Shown here: in pieces, positions 12,261 through 23,574 of the stretch | Layout: each line of letters starts with the position of its first letter | Numbering within the stretch: the first letter of the stretch is position 1 | NCBI GenBank assembly: GCA_051453625.1 | Contig: JBOZIK010000001.1 | Coordinates: 265,729,225 to 265,793,224 of the forward strand | Reading direction: 5' to 3' | Length of the DNA stretch: 64,000 nt | From: Welwitschia mirabilis | Taxonomy: Eukaryota; Gnetophyta; Gnetopsida; Welwitschiales | Position numbers and translations under genes: made by a program | The notes under the pieces: model-generated | Database searches by the model: none | The model's input: the letters and a program-made list of their open reading frames with translations, nothing else | What the model was told of the DNA's origin: nothing

Positions 12261-13060
12261 ACTTTAGTAGGAATTTAATGGTATATTTTAAGGACCTTTA
12301 TAGAACATTTATACGGGTTTGGATTCAATTCCGATGATTATGGTAAAATAATAGTATATTTACTAAAACATGTAATTCTTAGCATATTTGGAGGTATCTC
12401 AGACTATTTTAATACTCCATATTTTGAAGGAAGTATTAACAATGTAGAATACTAATTTCCCTTTGAACTAGAAGATGGAGAGGCCTCTTGTCCCCTCTAT
12501 CATCTCCATGATAGGTAGGATGATAACACTACTGACCTAGGTGAAATCTGCCGAGTTGATTGCAGGGCTTGAAGTTGATGGATTACCTTTTACAATGAAG
12601 TGACATCCCCATTATCATCCCCATAACACTTATGACAACATCTATTTTTGTATGAATAGAAAGACTTATCTTTATAATGGGGTCACGTAACCCATATGGA
12701 TTGATAGGGTTTCTTCTTTGACTTCTAGGGTTGAGCTTCTAGAACTTCAATGTAAAACTAAAAATACCCTTTCTTTTTTTACTTTTTTTTCCATCTTTTA
12801 TACCTAATATTCTTGTGAAAAAAGACTAAAATACAAGAGGTCCATCCAATAGCTACAAAGAGTAGTCACCTTAGTGTTGGGCTAAGTATCCTTCATTAAG
12901 GAGATATTACTTTGTTGTAAGTGGATGTAGAATTTTTATAAGCAATTAAAATACTCTTTTTACTACAATTGTGTTTATGTCTCTTATGGTTTAAGTTGAT
13001 TGTGGTTAGTGATAGTTCTATAATCTATTTATATCATAAAGATAGGCTTTATTAAGATTG
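12168..13060 (+). repeat. diverged Athila-like LTR (D), interrupted on the right
   Basis: It starts TGTTATGCTACC after a purine-rich AGAGGGCTA and shares the landmark block GGCTAAGTATCCTTCATTAAGG (around 12880-12900) with the other Athila LTRs. By eye it is clearly less similar to the LTRs at 2885 and 18543 than they are to each other, so it probably comes from another element or subfamily. Similarity stops near 13060, where a copia LTR begins. Confidence 0.6.
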
Positions 13061-14338
13061 ATGATAGAATTAAGAACCCTCTGGGGGGAGTAAATAGGTT
13101 CTTTACAAAAACTTTTAAGCTCAAAAAAACTTAACAAAATCTAATCATAGATTACATATAAATGAATAATGAAATCATGATCATACATACAAAGAATAAA
13201 TAAAAATAGATTGTAAACCATAAAATAGAAACTACTAGTTTATATGCATGTAGGATTTATAATGATTTAGGAACTTCCCTATTCCACTCTCAATGATTAG
13301 CTTTTCCCAAGCTTGATCTCGAATCTCTGTTACTTACAAGCTAAGTATCAACTTTAACAATGGACTTTTGCAGGCTAAGTCCCAACTTTTGACAACATAC
13401 TTTTACAGGCTAAGTTTTAATCTTTGACAATGAATAGAAGTGATGTAATAAATCCTTCATAGCTTTGATATCAATTGTTCAATATTAGTACATAGAATGG
13501 ATCTTTTCTCCAAATGAATACATTGATGAGGTTCTTAGATCTAATTCTGAGTGGTTTCCTAATCCAAGAATAGATCTTCTCAATTAGATATGAATTAGTA
13601 CAATAGATCTTCCAATGCAATATGCTACTTGATCATTCAGATTCACAATGAATATATCAATTTGAAAATGTGCTAAAAAGATCTCTAGGTTATCTCTTAC
13701 CTAGGTATTTATAATGGAGGGTTTCTAGGGTTTGACATAATTGAATTGAACCTTTAAATAGCTATAAATGGCTATAAAATAACTAGGTAATCACTAGGTA
13801 ATGGATACATAACATCTATAAGATTTACCTTTTTGTACCGTCCAGTCGACTCCATTAGAACTTGGTTAATCCCATCCTAGATTCAGTTGATTCCTTATCT
13901 CTTGGTCTATAACTAGGGACTTTATCAGCTTCTCAAGTTTGGTCAATCTCATCCTACATCCAATCGACCATTTTCCTTTTAGTCTGGTACTTGACTATCA
14001 GCTCCTTAAATCTGGTCAATCCCATGAATATCCGGTCGACCCCATTCCTCTCAGTCTAGGACTATTAGTTCTTGAGATCACAGGTCTGGTCAACTCCTTT
14101 AGGATCTAGTTAACTCCTCTAGGTTTAGCTCATTTCTGTTATATTTTCTTTAGATGTGATCAACCTCTCTAGGATTCAGTCGACCCCCACTAGAGGTAAA
14201 CAACTTAGTAGTTCATGTTGTGCATTTGATACACATCTTTCACCTACATAACTCAAACTCATCTACACACAATATTTAATAAATTTGCATTACACTAAAG
14301 GAATTAGTTTGATATCAGGTAGCAAATATAATCTAACA
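13061..14338 (-). repeat. Ty1/copia LTR (3' LTR, minus strand)
   Basis: Read on the minus strand, this begins TGTTAGATTATATTTGC at 14338, directly after a purine tract CAAAGAGGGAGAT. That junction is typical of the 3' LTR of plant Ty1/copia elements. The far end contains an ACCTATTTACTCCCCCC stretch like the conserved LTR end of several copia lineages. The left boundary near 13061 is set by loss of Athila LTR similarity and is approximate. The LTR carries an internal repeat array of its own. No copia coding sequence is present. Confidence 0.6.
13845..14190 (-). repeat. GTCGAC-containing repeat array inside the copia LTR
   Basis: About five diverged copies of a roughly 30-bp core pair a GGTCAA-yCCC half with an AGTCGACC-type half, at roughly 13872, 13947, 14018, 14086 and 14156. 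Three copies keep an exact or near-exact GTCGAC palindrome. The array is richer in C+G than anything around it. Such motifs are often found in LTRs of this copia type; a role as an enhancer or protein-binding array is inference. Confidence 0.55.
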
Positions 14339-14426
14339 ATCTCCCTCTTTGACATTAATGGTAAATAATTTATTGATTTTAAAGATTTAAACAATGTAAA
14401 CTCATTCACTAAACATTTTTAAAATG
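14339..14426 (-). repeat. copia polypurine tract and short internal remnant
   Basis: The complementary strand of ATCTCCCTCTTTG at 14339-14351 is the polypurine tract that primes plus-strand synthesis next to the copia LTR. Only about 75 bp of non-coding copia interior remain before a different LTR starts, so the copia element is truncated here. Confidence 0.55.
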
Positions 14427-14523
14427 TAACACCCCAACTTTAATTACCCTAATTAACCATAATTTTTTTTTTTTTTGATATTCGTTATTAATTATCATGC
14501 ATAACGAAACCTAGGATCAAATC
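14427..14523 (+). repeat. start of a Tekay/Del-like LTR, cut by a gap
   Basis: The sequence begins TGTAACACCCCAACTTTAAT, the characteristic LTR start of many plant chromoviruses. Fewer than 100 bp are visible before the N gap at 14524. It does not match the LTR family of elements E and F. Orientation and extent cannot be decided. Confidence 0.4.
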
Positions 14524-14623
14524 NNNNNNNNNNNNNNNNNNNNNNNNNNNNNNNNNNNNNNNNNNNNNNNNNNNNNNNNNNNNNNNNNNNNNNNNNNNNN
14601 NNNNNNNNNNNNNNNNNNNNNNN

Positions 14624-16780
14624 GCTTCTGTCATAAACTCTTAGTATTCCCATATGATTATTTCACTTTTAAGGATTCAGATGTGTTTTAGGTATGAGCA
14701 GGTGAGTTCATTTCTCAGTAGATTTTGGTCTTATCATTTATTATTTAGAGCACTTAATATTTCATGTCATTATAATCATTGCCATTTTGAGTGGAACATT
14801 ATGAAGTTAGTACATTTTTTTATGCATCTTTACTTAGGTAACTTTTTGATGTTTTTGAAGGGCGTCTACTAGGTTAGAAATTAGGGTAGGTAAGTTATCT
14901 TATTTAGGTTTTTGATTCTTTAGGTGTATTCTTTTCTGTCTTTCATCTTACTTCTTTGTCTTTAGCTCTCATGGCATTTACTTGGGGAAAAAAGAAAGAG
15001 AGAATAATGTCCATGATCTGTTTTATCTATGCTAAAATATATGGTCATCAGGATGATTTTTTCAAAAGGAATCTTTGATAGTATTCATAACTATGGGAAC
15101 TCCACTGAGGGATTAGTTAGCCATGCTTCATGGGTTCTTACTTTTTTAATTCTGATTGCACTCCCCTCATCATGGAAAGTAGTAATAAAACTTTAACACT
15201 ATATAATTATGGGTATTCTTAGTATCATCAGAGGCATTTACTTATTTCATAAAATCTTAGTATTCACACATGATTATTTCACTTTTGAGGATTTAGATGT
15301 GTTTTAGGTATGAGCAATGGAATTCATTTCTGAGTAGCTTTTGGTCTTATCATTCATTATTTAGAGCACTTAATCTTTTATATCATTATAATCATTGCCA
15401 TTTCAAGTGGAATATTATGAAGTTAGTACATTTTATTATGCATCTTTACTTAGTTAAATTTTTGATGTTTTTGAAGGGAGTTTATTAGATTAGAATTTAG
15501 GGTAGGTAAGTTATCTTATTTAGGTTTGTAGTTGTCCATTCTTATTTTGTTTTTCTTTGGTTTTTTATTTGTTATTTTAAAGTAATTTACATACTTTTTC
15601 ATTATCATTTTTAGGACCTTATCATTCAGTAGTTTTCTTATTATTATTTTCATTTTCACTTGTGTTGTTTTACCTAATAAAGTTAACCTTATATTAGCAT
15701 TTTGATTATATGATGTTCTTTATTATTTTTACGATGTTCATTGAGTCTTTTGGAGTTTTAAATATTTTTAATGATTATTTTTTATTTTATCACATTTTTT
15801 AGTTTTTTAATCATGTTTTATCCTACTTAATACATTTTCATCATCCTATCTTTTGATTCTTTAGAGTTTTTCTAATTTATTATCCTTATTCATCATGGTT
15901 CTTTACTATTCCCTATCTTTCAAATTTTTTGATTAATTTTTATACCTTCATGCTGATATCTGAGTGTAATGCTTTTGGCTAACATTTCTATTTTCCTAAA
16001 ATTTTTCAAAGGTCCATTATTTACCCAGTTATTTAGACAATGTGACTAGATGATAGTGTGATAAAACTGTAACTTAAATTTCTTTTCCACTTTTTTTTCC
16101 CATTCATGCATCATTTCTTTCATTATTTCATGAACCACATGTCATGTTAGGGTCCACTAATGTTTTGGATCTTACACTAGTTAATTTCACACCTTAGATC
16201 ATGAGATTTTATTAGATTTGTTAAAAAAGGTATATTTTTTCCTTCCTCATTATTTTTTATTATTTCTCCCAACTTTTAACCTTTTAGAGCATAGTTTTCA
16301 TGTATATCATTTAGTTTTTTTGGTTCTTCAATTTCGTACTTATGAATATAATTTTTATTGAGTATTTTGCAACATATCTGCTTTTTACATTTTATGAGAT
16401 AGAATTAATTTTTATATTTAAAACTCATTTTCTTGAAAATCATAAGTCAAAATAGAGTGGTCCTCATAGGTAAACTAATCATTACAATAAGCTCTATGCT
16501 TCTATTGAGTTAGATTTTTGATTTAAGCACTTTCATTTTTGACTTTCTGTGAGGATTGCTTATTTAATACTTTTTGATTTTTCTTACATTTCATGATTTT
16601 TCTTTACATGAGTAGGTAATATGAGACATATTAATTCTCTTAAGTAAGGAAAAAACATATTTTTATGATTTTTACATGAAAATTAATTTTTGAGGTCATT
16701 TGAAGATCTACACGAAACACATTTTAGCAATCTTTACTTTATCTTGTGTGATGTGCTTTACATTTGTGATTTATTAGGCC
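14624..16780 (+). repeat. Athila 3' internal region with a 616-bp tandem duplication
   Basis: 14970-15545 aligns with 10380-11000, identifying this as Athila 3' internal sequence. Within it, about 14630-14890 is repeated at 15246-15505 with an offset of 616 bp. Both copies carry the same chance ORF (14654-14872 and 15297-15488), which differs only by scattered substitutions. The remainder to 16780 is A+T-rich and holds nothing recognisable. Confidence 0.6.
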
Positions 16781-16789
16781 ATAAAGATA

Positions 16790-18010
16790 AGCTAGACAGT
16801 CTTAGGTTAAGGTAAAGATTAAGGTATCAAAGTAGAAGGTAGGCCCACTAATCCCATTTATAGTTAAGCGTGCAGAGCCTATGTATCCATCACCTCGACA
16901 GGCTTGATTACTCTCTATTTAGTTAGCTTCTATCTAAGCAAAGAGATACTTTGGATATTTTATAAGTAGGATTGAGCCAAAAATATATTAGAGGTTAACT
17001 AAGCTATAACTTAAATGATTTATGAATGCACATTAAATTTACTATGCCTTCAAGACTAGAGAGTTCTACAACATGATGCATATTGATAGGCAATTTGATA
17101 CTCATGACAACCTAGTTGACATGATTATAGCTACTATGTATGACCATGAAATATCTATTCTTCTAAGCTACATCACCATTGTTACTAAGTTAGGTGGCAT
17201 TCGCAGCACACACATTTACTAAGTTAGCAGTATAAAGGAGCATTGTGCTTATAACGTAGTATTAGATATATTAGCTAATGTTATTAGTGATAGGTAGGGA
17301 GTTTTGGTAATATATCTATTGTCTACCTATTAAATTCTACACAAAGAGTTGAGTTATAACATCACTCTATCTTTTCACGATAGTCATGTTATGGTAGCAC
17401 ATTTGTAGACATTAGTAGTATTCAAATAATTGGAGCAGATGAACCTTTTGACATTCATTTGGAGAAGACTCAAGATAATGATTAAGGCTTATTACATTCA
17501 GACTCTAGGATATCCATGCCTCTTATTAGCTATGTTTAGACACTTTGACATACTTAAGCTTATGAGTTAGCAGAGACTTACACATCTTTAGACATCAAAT
17601 CATTACCTACAGGACATGGGACATATAAATTTCAGAAGAGAAAGAGAGACCTCAGGTACATTGATCTATGATTGACATTATCATTAAGAAGATATAGAAT
17701 CTCTTGGGAGATATAACACAGGGCCTTATAGAGGCTATAGATTAAGGCTTTACTAAGATATATCATTGAGAGGAGAGTTTATCATACAAAGGAGTAGTTG
17801 ATTAAGATTGCATATTACAAATTGAGCCAGTGTTGCTATTGACATCCAAGAGGCAGTCTAAGCATAGGGAGATGAGATCACTCATTCTATCATAACAACC
17901 CTTGACCATCATTTTCTTATAGATCTTAAGCATTCTCTATCTTATCCACTTGCACCTAATCCTACTACACATCAGGAGTTTATTTTGGCACGATAAGGGG
18001 AGTGGTTTAT
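16790..18010 (+). pseudogene. decayed 3' ORF of element AB (possible Athila env-position ORF)
   Basis: The base composition is less A+T-rich than its surroundings, and long coding-like stretches persist. One runs from about 17040 to 17400 and reads through MMHIDRQFDTHDNLVDMII and later SILLSYITIVTKLGG, with stops almost all TAA/TAG. The position between pol and the 3' LTR is where Athila elements carry an extra ORF, often called env-like. I do not recognise a specific domain, so that identity is inference from position. It could also be a leftover of another element. Confidence 0.4.
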
Positions 18011-18542
18011 TATATTATACTATGAATCTTTCCTTTGTGAACTATACTTAAAAACTCATGATTTTATATAGAAATCATTTTTTAAGTATCATTACTATAT
18101 TTACTTTTATGGTTAAGATGTCATAAACATCATTTACATGTTATTGAAACATTTTATGATGATGATTTTTTATTTTACACATGATTATTTTTAATGATAT
18201 GCTATACATTTGAGTGGGGAGCTATTAAATTTTTTGTTTTTTAATGTTTATCTTTCTGAAAATTTTCATAAGCTTCTTCTTTTTAAGAATATTTTTTGAG
18301 CTTATTGTCCCCTCCATTGTCTAGATAACCACTAGGATGATAGTACATCCATTTACTTTACATAGGTAAAACATTCAGTTATCTATTTTTAACATTTCTA
18401 TTCTACTTTTTGAGATTTTTATGATTATTTTTAAGTCTATATTTTTAGTTCCCTAGTTGATTTATCTTTAGTTTATTTTCCTTGAATTTATGATTATTCA
18501 CCTAGTTTTATAAGGAACTAATACGGATAAGTGGAGGGGCTA
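18011..18542 (+). repeat. spacer and polypurine tract before the 3' LTR of AB
   Basis: This is non-coding A+T-rich sequence ending in AAGTGGAGGGGCTA at 18529-18542, the polypurine tract that directly precedes the LTR. A second purine run, TTTGAGTGGGGAGCT, at about 18210 parallels the AGTAGGGGGCT run near 11987 in the other copy. Confidence 0.55.
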
Positions 18543-19791
18543 TGTTGTATTACTAAATTATATGTATTAGATAAGGTATTTTGAGTTGTTTTATAGGAAA
18601 TTAGATAGGTTTATGCTAAGTTTTAATGATAATGAAGAACTAAGGCAAATATTACAAAAACATGCAAAATTCATTACATTAGATAGCATCTAAGGAAAAT
18701 TGCAATACTTCCTATCTAAAATAAAAACCCCATAATTAAAAAGTTTGATCTAACATAAGAAATATCTATGAAGTACATCATCCACCTTGTTGTCTAGATA
18801 ATAATACTAATGACAAAAGATGTTATGCTAATTAGGATGTTTACTAGACCAAACTGGTAGTTGATATGAGTCCTGTATGATATGGCATTGCCTTCTTTAA
18901 TGTTCAAATGACTTGGAGGATGATACCTAAAAATAACTATTTACTAAATTTCATCAAACTTTTGCCATATGTCATGAACCTTCTTGTGTAGTTGTTATGG
19001 TCTTATTACATTTGTTAGTATTACTTATTTTTTAGAGTTCTATTTATAATAAATCCCTCATTCATCCTTAACTTATCTTCTTTTACACTAGAAATTCACG
19101 TGACAGGAAATTGAAGAACATAAAATCCATCATTGAAGTTGCAGAGAGACATCGTCCTTAATGTTTAGGTTTGTATCCTTCATTAAGGTGTTACCACTTT
19201 GTAACATAGATGTTGATTCTAATATAACCAAAATTCTATTTTTATTTTTATATATTTTATTATGTACATCATTTTTATGATTTATATTATTTATAATTCC
19301 ATGACAATTTTATCTATGATATAGATCATGAGGGTAATGTTTGTTAAGGTTGATACTAGTAGTTTAGGTTCATTGCATTGTATTTTCTAAATTAACTTAC
19401 ATTATTTTCATATTATGTTTGATGAATTTAATAGCTTAAGTTGGTTTTGGTCTAGTGATGTCTTTCCTTAATTGATCTAGATTATACAAGGATGATCTTC
19501 ATGACACGTTGATTTGATAATCAAATAGAAGTTGTATTTAGATTAATGTTGCATCTTATTTGCATAAGTATTTTTACTTGCATTGTTTACTTTGGATTAT
19601 TATTTTGTTATACTTGGGGTACATAAATATTCCATTTGAAATAATTCTCTTTCTTCTTACTTATTCCTTTAATGGATTATGACATTTGGATTACTCTTAT
19701 TTATATTAGTGTATTGTATTTTGCAATATATATTTGTGAATAACAAGATTTAATAAGAATGTGAAAGCTTGCATAAATACACACTACAATA
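18543..19791 (+). repeat. 3' LTR of element AB (Athila-like)
   Basis: It starts TGTTGTATTAC after the polypurine tract and ends CACTACAATA, an ACAACA terminus with one C-to-T change. From 18618 on it aligns closely with 2885-4069, so I pair the two as the LTRs of one element about 17 kb long, including later insertions. The next base, 19792, lies inside the gag of element E, so the AB insertion site is in that gag. Predicted 5-bp target duplication: ATGGT (19792-19796). Confidence 0.75.
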
Positions 19792-20300
19792 ATGGTTTTC
19801 TTTCTTTTGTTTTATTTAAAGTATTCATGTTTTAACCTAAGGATCTAACAAAGGTTATAAAAAAGATAAAGATAGCAGAATAAAACTAGCAAAGATAACA
19901 AAAAATTAAAAAATGAATTCCTCCATGGAGGTGTAATCTTAAGGGAAATTGATTACAAATATCTTATCAAAATAAGAATTGGCACTTTAAAAATAATAAA
20001 ATTTGTAATAGTAATATAAAAAATAAGAATTTTAATCAATTTAAGTAATCTTTATTTGAAATAAATTAGAATGTTCCTAGTTAAAGCTATGCAAGTAATC
20101 AACCTCAGAGATCCAACTTCTAGCAAATGCCTAGTGAGTATTAGTACCATAACTAGTATAATAGATATCAATGCTACTATTATAAAGAAAATAATAATTT
20201 AAGAGAATTTTTATTATATAATATAGACCTTTCCAAAAAATAATTAAAAAAGCCTCAAGGGTTAAAAAGTATTTTTCAATTAATAGAATGACTTTGAGCA
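19792..20300 (+). pseudogene. chromovirus gag relic, 3' part (element E)
   Basis: The reading frame enters abruptly in the middle of gag. A VFMF-x-PKDLTKVIKK stretch at about 19825-19875 matches the gag of element F (minus strand, 32415-32618), which has KVSMFQPKDLIKAIEK. A zinc-knuckle region is expected near 20110-20200 but is too decayed to read. The N-terminal half of gag and the 5' LTR are absent because element AB interrupts here. The frame is full of TAA/TAG stops. Confidence 0.7.
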
Positions 20301-20329
20301 GCAATAGATAATTAAGGGGTGTGATTTTA

Positions 20330-20510
20330 AAGATTTGTCATATAAGGTAATACTTCACTTAATAATAAAGAAGTAATTATTGTATTTAATTATAGATAAA
20401 TACATTACTTTATATCTCCTAAAATTACTATAAAATAAAAATCATATTATACTATAATTATGGAATGCATAGAGTTAGTAAATGGATCTATGTCCAAGGT
20501 TAATTAGCAA
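20330..20510 (+). pseudogene. chromovirus protease relic (element E)
   Basis: This aligns with the equivalent minus-strand segment of element F (about 31820-32020). The active-site region known in this family as L-F-D-S-G-A-T-H-S-F-I-S is still visible at about 20375-20425. The Asp reads Asn and a TAA stop falls inside the motif, so the enzyme is dead. Confidence 0.6.
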
Positions 20511-20839
20511 GTACAAAATTATAAGAGGATTTTTAGATATAATCAATTATTATTAACTTAGGAAAATATGACATTATTTTGGATATGAATTTATTAATGT
20601 AGAATAGAGTAGTTATAAATTATGAAAAACATTAAGTAAAACTAATAAATCATGATTAAAGTCTAATTTTTTAAGGTCATTACAAATTAGCAGTGGAGAA
20701 TTAAATTATTGCAAAGCATATAAAAAAAGTAATTAAGAGGGGATAATGAGTTTCTATGATATATCTAAAATCAAGTAGCTTAAAGGAGGGAATAACTTTA
20801 GTAAAGAATATAGAAGTAGTCCAAAATTATCTTGATCTA

Positions 20840-22110
20840 TTTACAATAGAATTAATAGGGATGACCCCACTTTGAGAAGTTGAGTTTTTCATTGAATTAG
20901 TCTTAAGAACCCAATCAATTTATAAGGCATTACATACAATGTCACCTATAAAAATAAAAGAATTAAAAACTTAAATTGAAGAACTCTTACAAAAAGAATT
21001 TTATTCATCCTAGCGTATCATCATGGAAAGCAATTTTGTTATTTGTAAAGAAGAAGGATGAAACACTAAGATTATGCATTAATTATACATAGATAAATAA
21101 GGTTATCATCAAGAATAAGTCTAAATGACTAGGAACAGATGAGATTTTCGATCAACTAAGGGAAGTTGAGGTATTCTTAAAATTTAATCTAAAATTTGGA
21201 TATTATTAAGTTTGAATTAAGTAAAAAGATATTCATAAAATAACAATTAGAAGCTGCTATGGATATTATGAGTTCATTGTCATGCCTTTTGGTTTAAATA
21301 ATGAACCTACAATATTTATAAGTCTTATGAATTACATATTTTAACCACCTCTTCATTTCTTTGTAATAGTATTTATTGATGATCTCCTTCTTTATTTCAA
21401 AATCTATAAAGAGCATAAGAAACACTTGATAATAGTATTACAAACTTTATGAAATTATCAACTATTGCCAACATGGAAAAATGCTCTTTTTGAAAGGAAA
21501 TCATTTAATTTCTAGAACTTGTAATATCTAAGGAGCTAGTACATAAAAATATTACTGAGGTTAAAAGACTTTTTTTCTTATCAGATACTATCCTTGATTC
21601 ATCTTCAACATTTAAGATAGCTTCTTCATTAACAAGCCTTTTAAAGAAATATAAAGACTTACAATGGATAGAGAAATGTTAACAATCATTTGATCATCTT
21701 AAATAATGCTTAAGTAGTACTCTAGTAGTAATACTAAATAATTCAAATATATTTTTAATTTATACTAATGCATCTAGAGAAGGTCTTGGAGTAGTTCTTA
21801 AACAAGATAAAAGAGTAACAATTAATGAATTAAGACAACTTAAAACTCATAAGAGAAATTATCCTATTCATGATCTTGAATTAGCTATAGTAATTTTAGC
21901 TTTAAAATTGTGGAAGAATTATCTAAATGGTGTAAAGTTTCAAGTTTGAGTAGATCATAAGAGTTTAAAATACAGTTTTACTCAACCAAACTTAAACCTT
22001 AAGTAAAGAAAATGGATGAAATTTTTATATGATTTTTATCTAGAGATTTTATGTTATGAAGCTAAGGGCAACAAGGTTATAGATGCTCTTAGTAGATAAG
22101 ATTATCTTAA
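20840..22110 (+). pseudogene. Tekay/Del-like reverse transcriptase and RNase H relic (element E)
   Basis: RT begins with an EVEFFIELV stretch and continues through KELKTQIEELLQKEFI-like sequence, an SWKAILLFVKKKDETLRLCI block and a recognisable [12 protein letters not shown] block. The catalytic block is an almost intact VFIDDLLLY at about 21365-21395, a YSDD-type centre with Tyr/Ser altered. RNase H is clear at 21825-22100: LKTHKRNYPIHDLELAIV, VDHKSLKY and the terminal DALSR. These sequences are diagnostic of plant chromoviruses. Gln codons read as TAA/TAG at many places. Confidence 0.85.
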
Positions 22111-22179
22111 TGAAATCATAGAAATTCAAATCTAAATTTATACCATTATGTTAAAAGAAAAAAGAGGATGAAAATTATT

Positions 22180-23515
22180 AAAAATTAAAGGTCCAGCTAG
22201 AAAGACCAATAGATTTAGAGCATTTTAGTATTGATTCAGATGGTATTATCAAATTTAAGACAAGATTTTTAATTCCTAATGTGGATGAAATTAGATGTAA
22301 GATAATGTTTGAATTTTATAATACATCTACAATAGGTTATTTTGGAGGGAATAAAATATATTAAAACATGAAACAAAAATTTTAATAGCCAAGGATAAGA
22401 AAGGATATAGTAGAATTTATGTCAAGGTGTTTTAATTATCAATAAGTTAAGGTAGGATATAGAAATATAGCAGAAATATTAATTTATTCTTATGATACTC
22501 TAGAATATAAATGAAATGTTATTTACATGGACTTAATTATAGGACTTTCAAAAAATCAGATAGCAAATAAATCTATTAAGGTAATAATTAATAGAGCAAC
22601 TAAGTTAGCACATTTCATTTTAGTACAATCTACTTACAGTGTAAAGGATATAGCTAAAGTATATATTTAAAATATTATTCACTTGCATGATGTGCCTTTA
22701 ATAATTATTTATAATAGAAATTCAAACTTTACTTCTAAGTTTTGGCAAGAATTATAGATGGGTTTAAGAACCAAGTTAAATATAAGCACAAGATTTCATC
22801 CTTAAACTGATGATTAGGCAAAAGAGTTAATCAAATTTTAAAATAACTTCTCAAAGCATATATTTTAGATAATTTTAAAAGTTAGGAAGAGTACCTCCCA
22901 TTTGTAGAATTGGCATATAATAATAGTTATCAGAACCTACTTCATAGATAGAACATGAAGAAAGATTAATGATACAAAGTGTAAAACACCTACTTCATAG
23001 ATAGAACCTAAAAAAAGATGATAATAGGACAAGAAATGTTATAAGAAATAGAAAGTAAAATAAGGATCATTACAAAATAAAATTAAATAAGTAGTAAATA
23101 GATAAAAGATGTATACAAAGTATTGAAAAAGAGATTGAGTTTAAAATAGATAACCATGTATTTCTTAGAGTATCACTAATGAGATTAGTAATAAGAGAAG
23201 TTAAGGATTAAAACTTAGCTTCTTGATTTATTAAATCATTTGAAATATTAGAAAGAGTTAGACCTATTACATATATGTACCTCCTAGATTATTTTACATG
23301 CATGAAGTTTTCTATGTAAGTATGCTAAGAAATTATATTGTAATTCCTTCTTATGTGCTAAATGAGTCTCGTATTTAGGTGGTACTAGATTGTTTAACTA
23401 TAAAGAAGTCAGAAGTAGTACTAGATCAATAAAATATCAATGTATGAAACACTAGAAGACATAATGAAAAATCAATACCCAAATATTTTTGAATCTCATA
23501 ATATGTAATTATGTG
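22180..23515 (+). pseudogene. chromovirus integrase with C-terminal chromodomain relic (element E)
   Basis: Integrase pieces include the stretch before the HHCC domain, an RFHP-type motif at about 22790-22820 and a LEYAYNNSY-equivalent near 22905-22935. The C-terminus at about 23430-23510 reads ETLEDIMKNQYPNIFES. This aligns with the last helix of the chromodomain of Tekay/Del elements (W-E-x-E-x-x-x-x-x-x-YP-x-LF). The chromodomain is the part that in active elements directs insertion into heterochromatin. The relic is frameshifted and full of stops. Confidence 0.75.
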
Positions 23516-23574
23516 TTCTAAAGCTCTTTATGTATCTTGATTTATAAGAGTAAATCAGCCTAAGTAGGGAAGGA

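Noticed and set aside
13845-14190. Possible CRISPR-like spaced repeats
   Set aside because: The repeats are diverged, have no uniform spacers, lie in a eukaryotic LTR, and have no cas genes nearby.
14654-15488. Two similar 60-70 residue ORFs
   Set aside because: They are copies of a tandemly duplicated non-coding 3' segment of an Athila element, with no family similarity. Their likeness reflects the duplication, not protein conservation.
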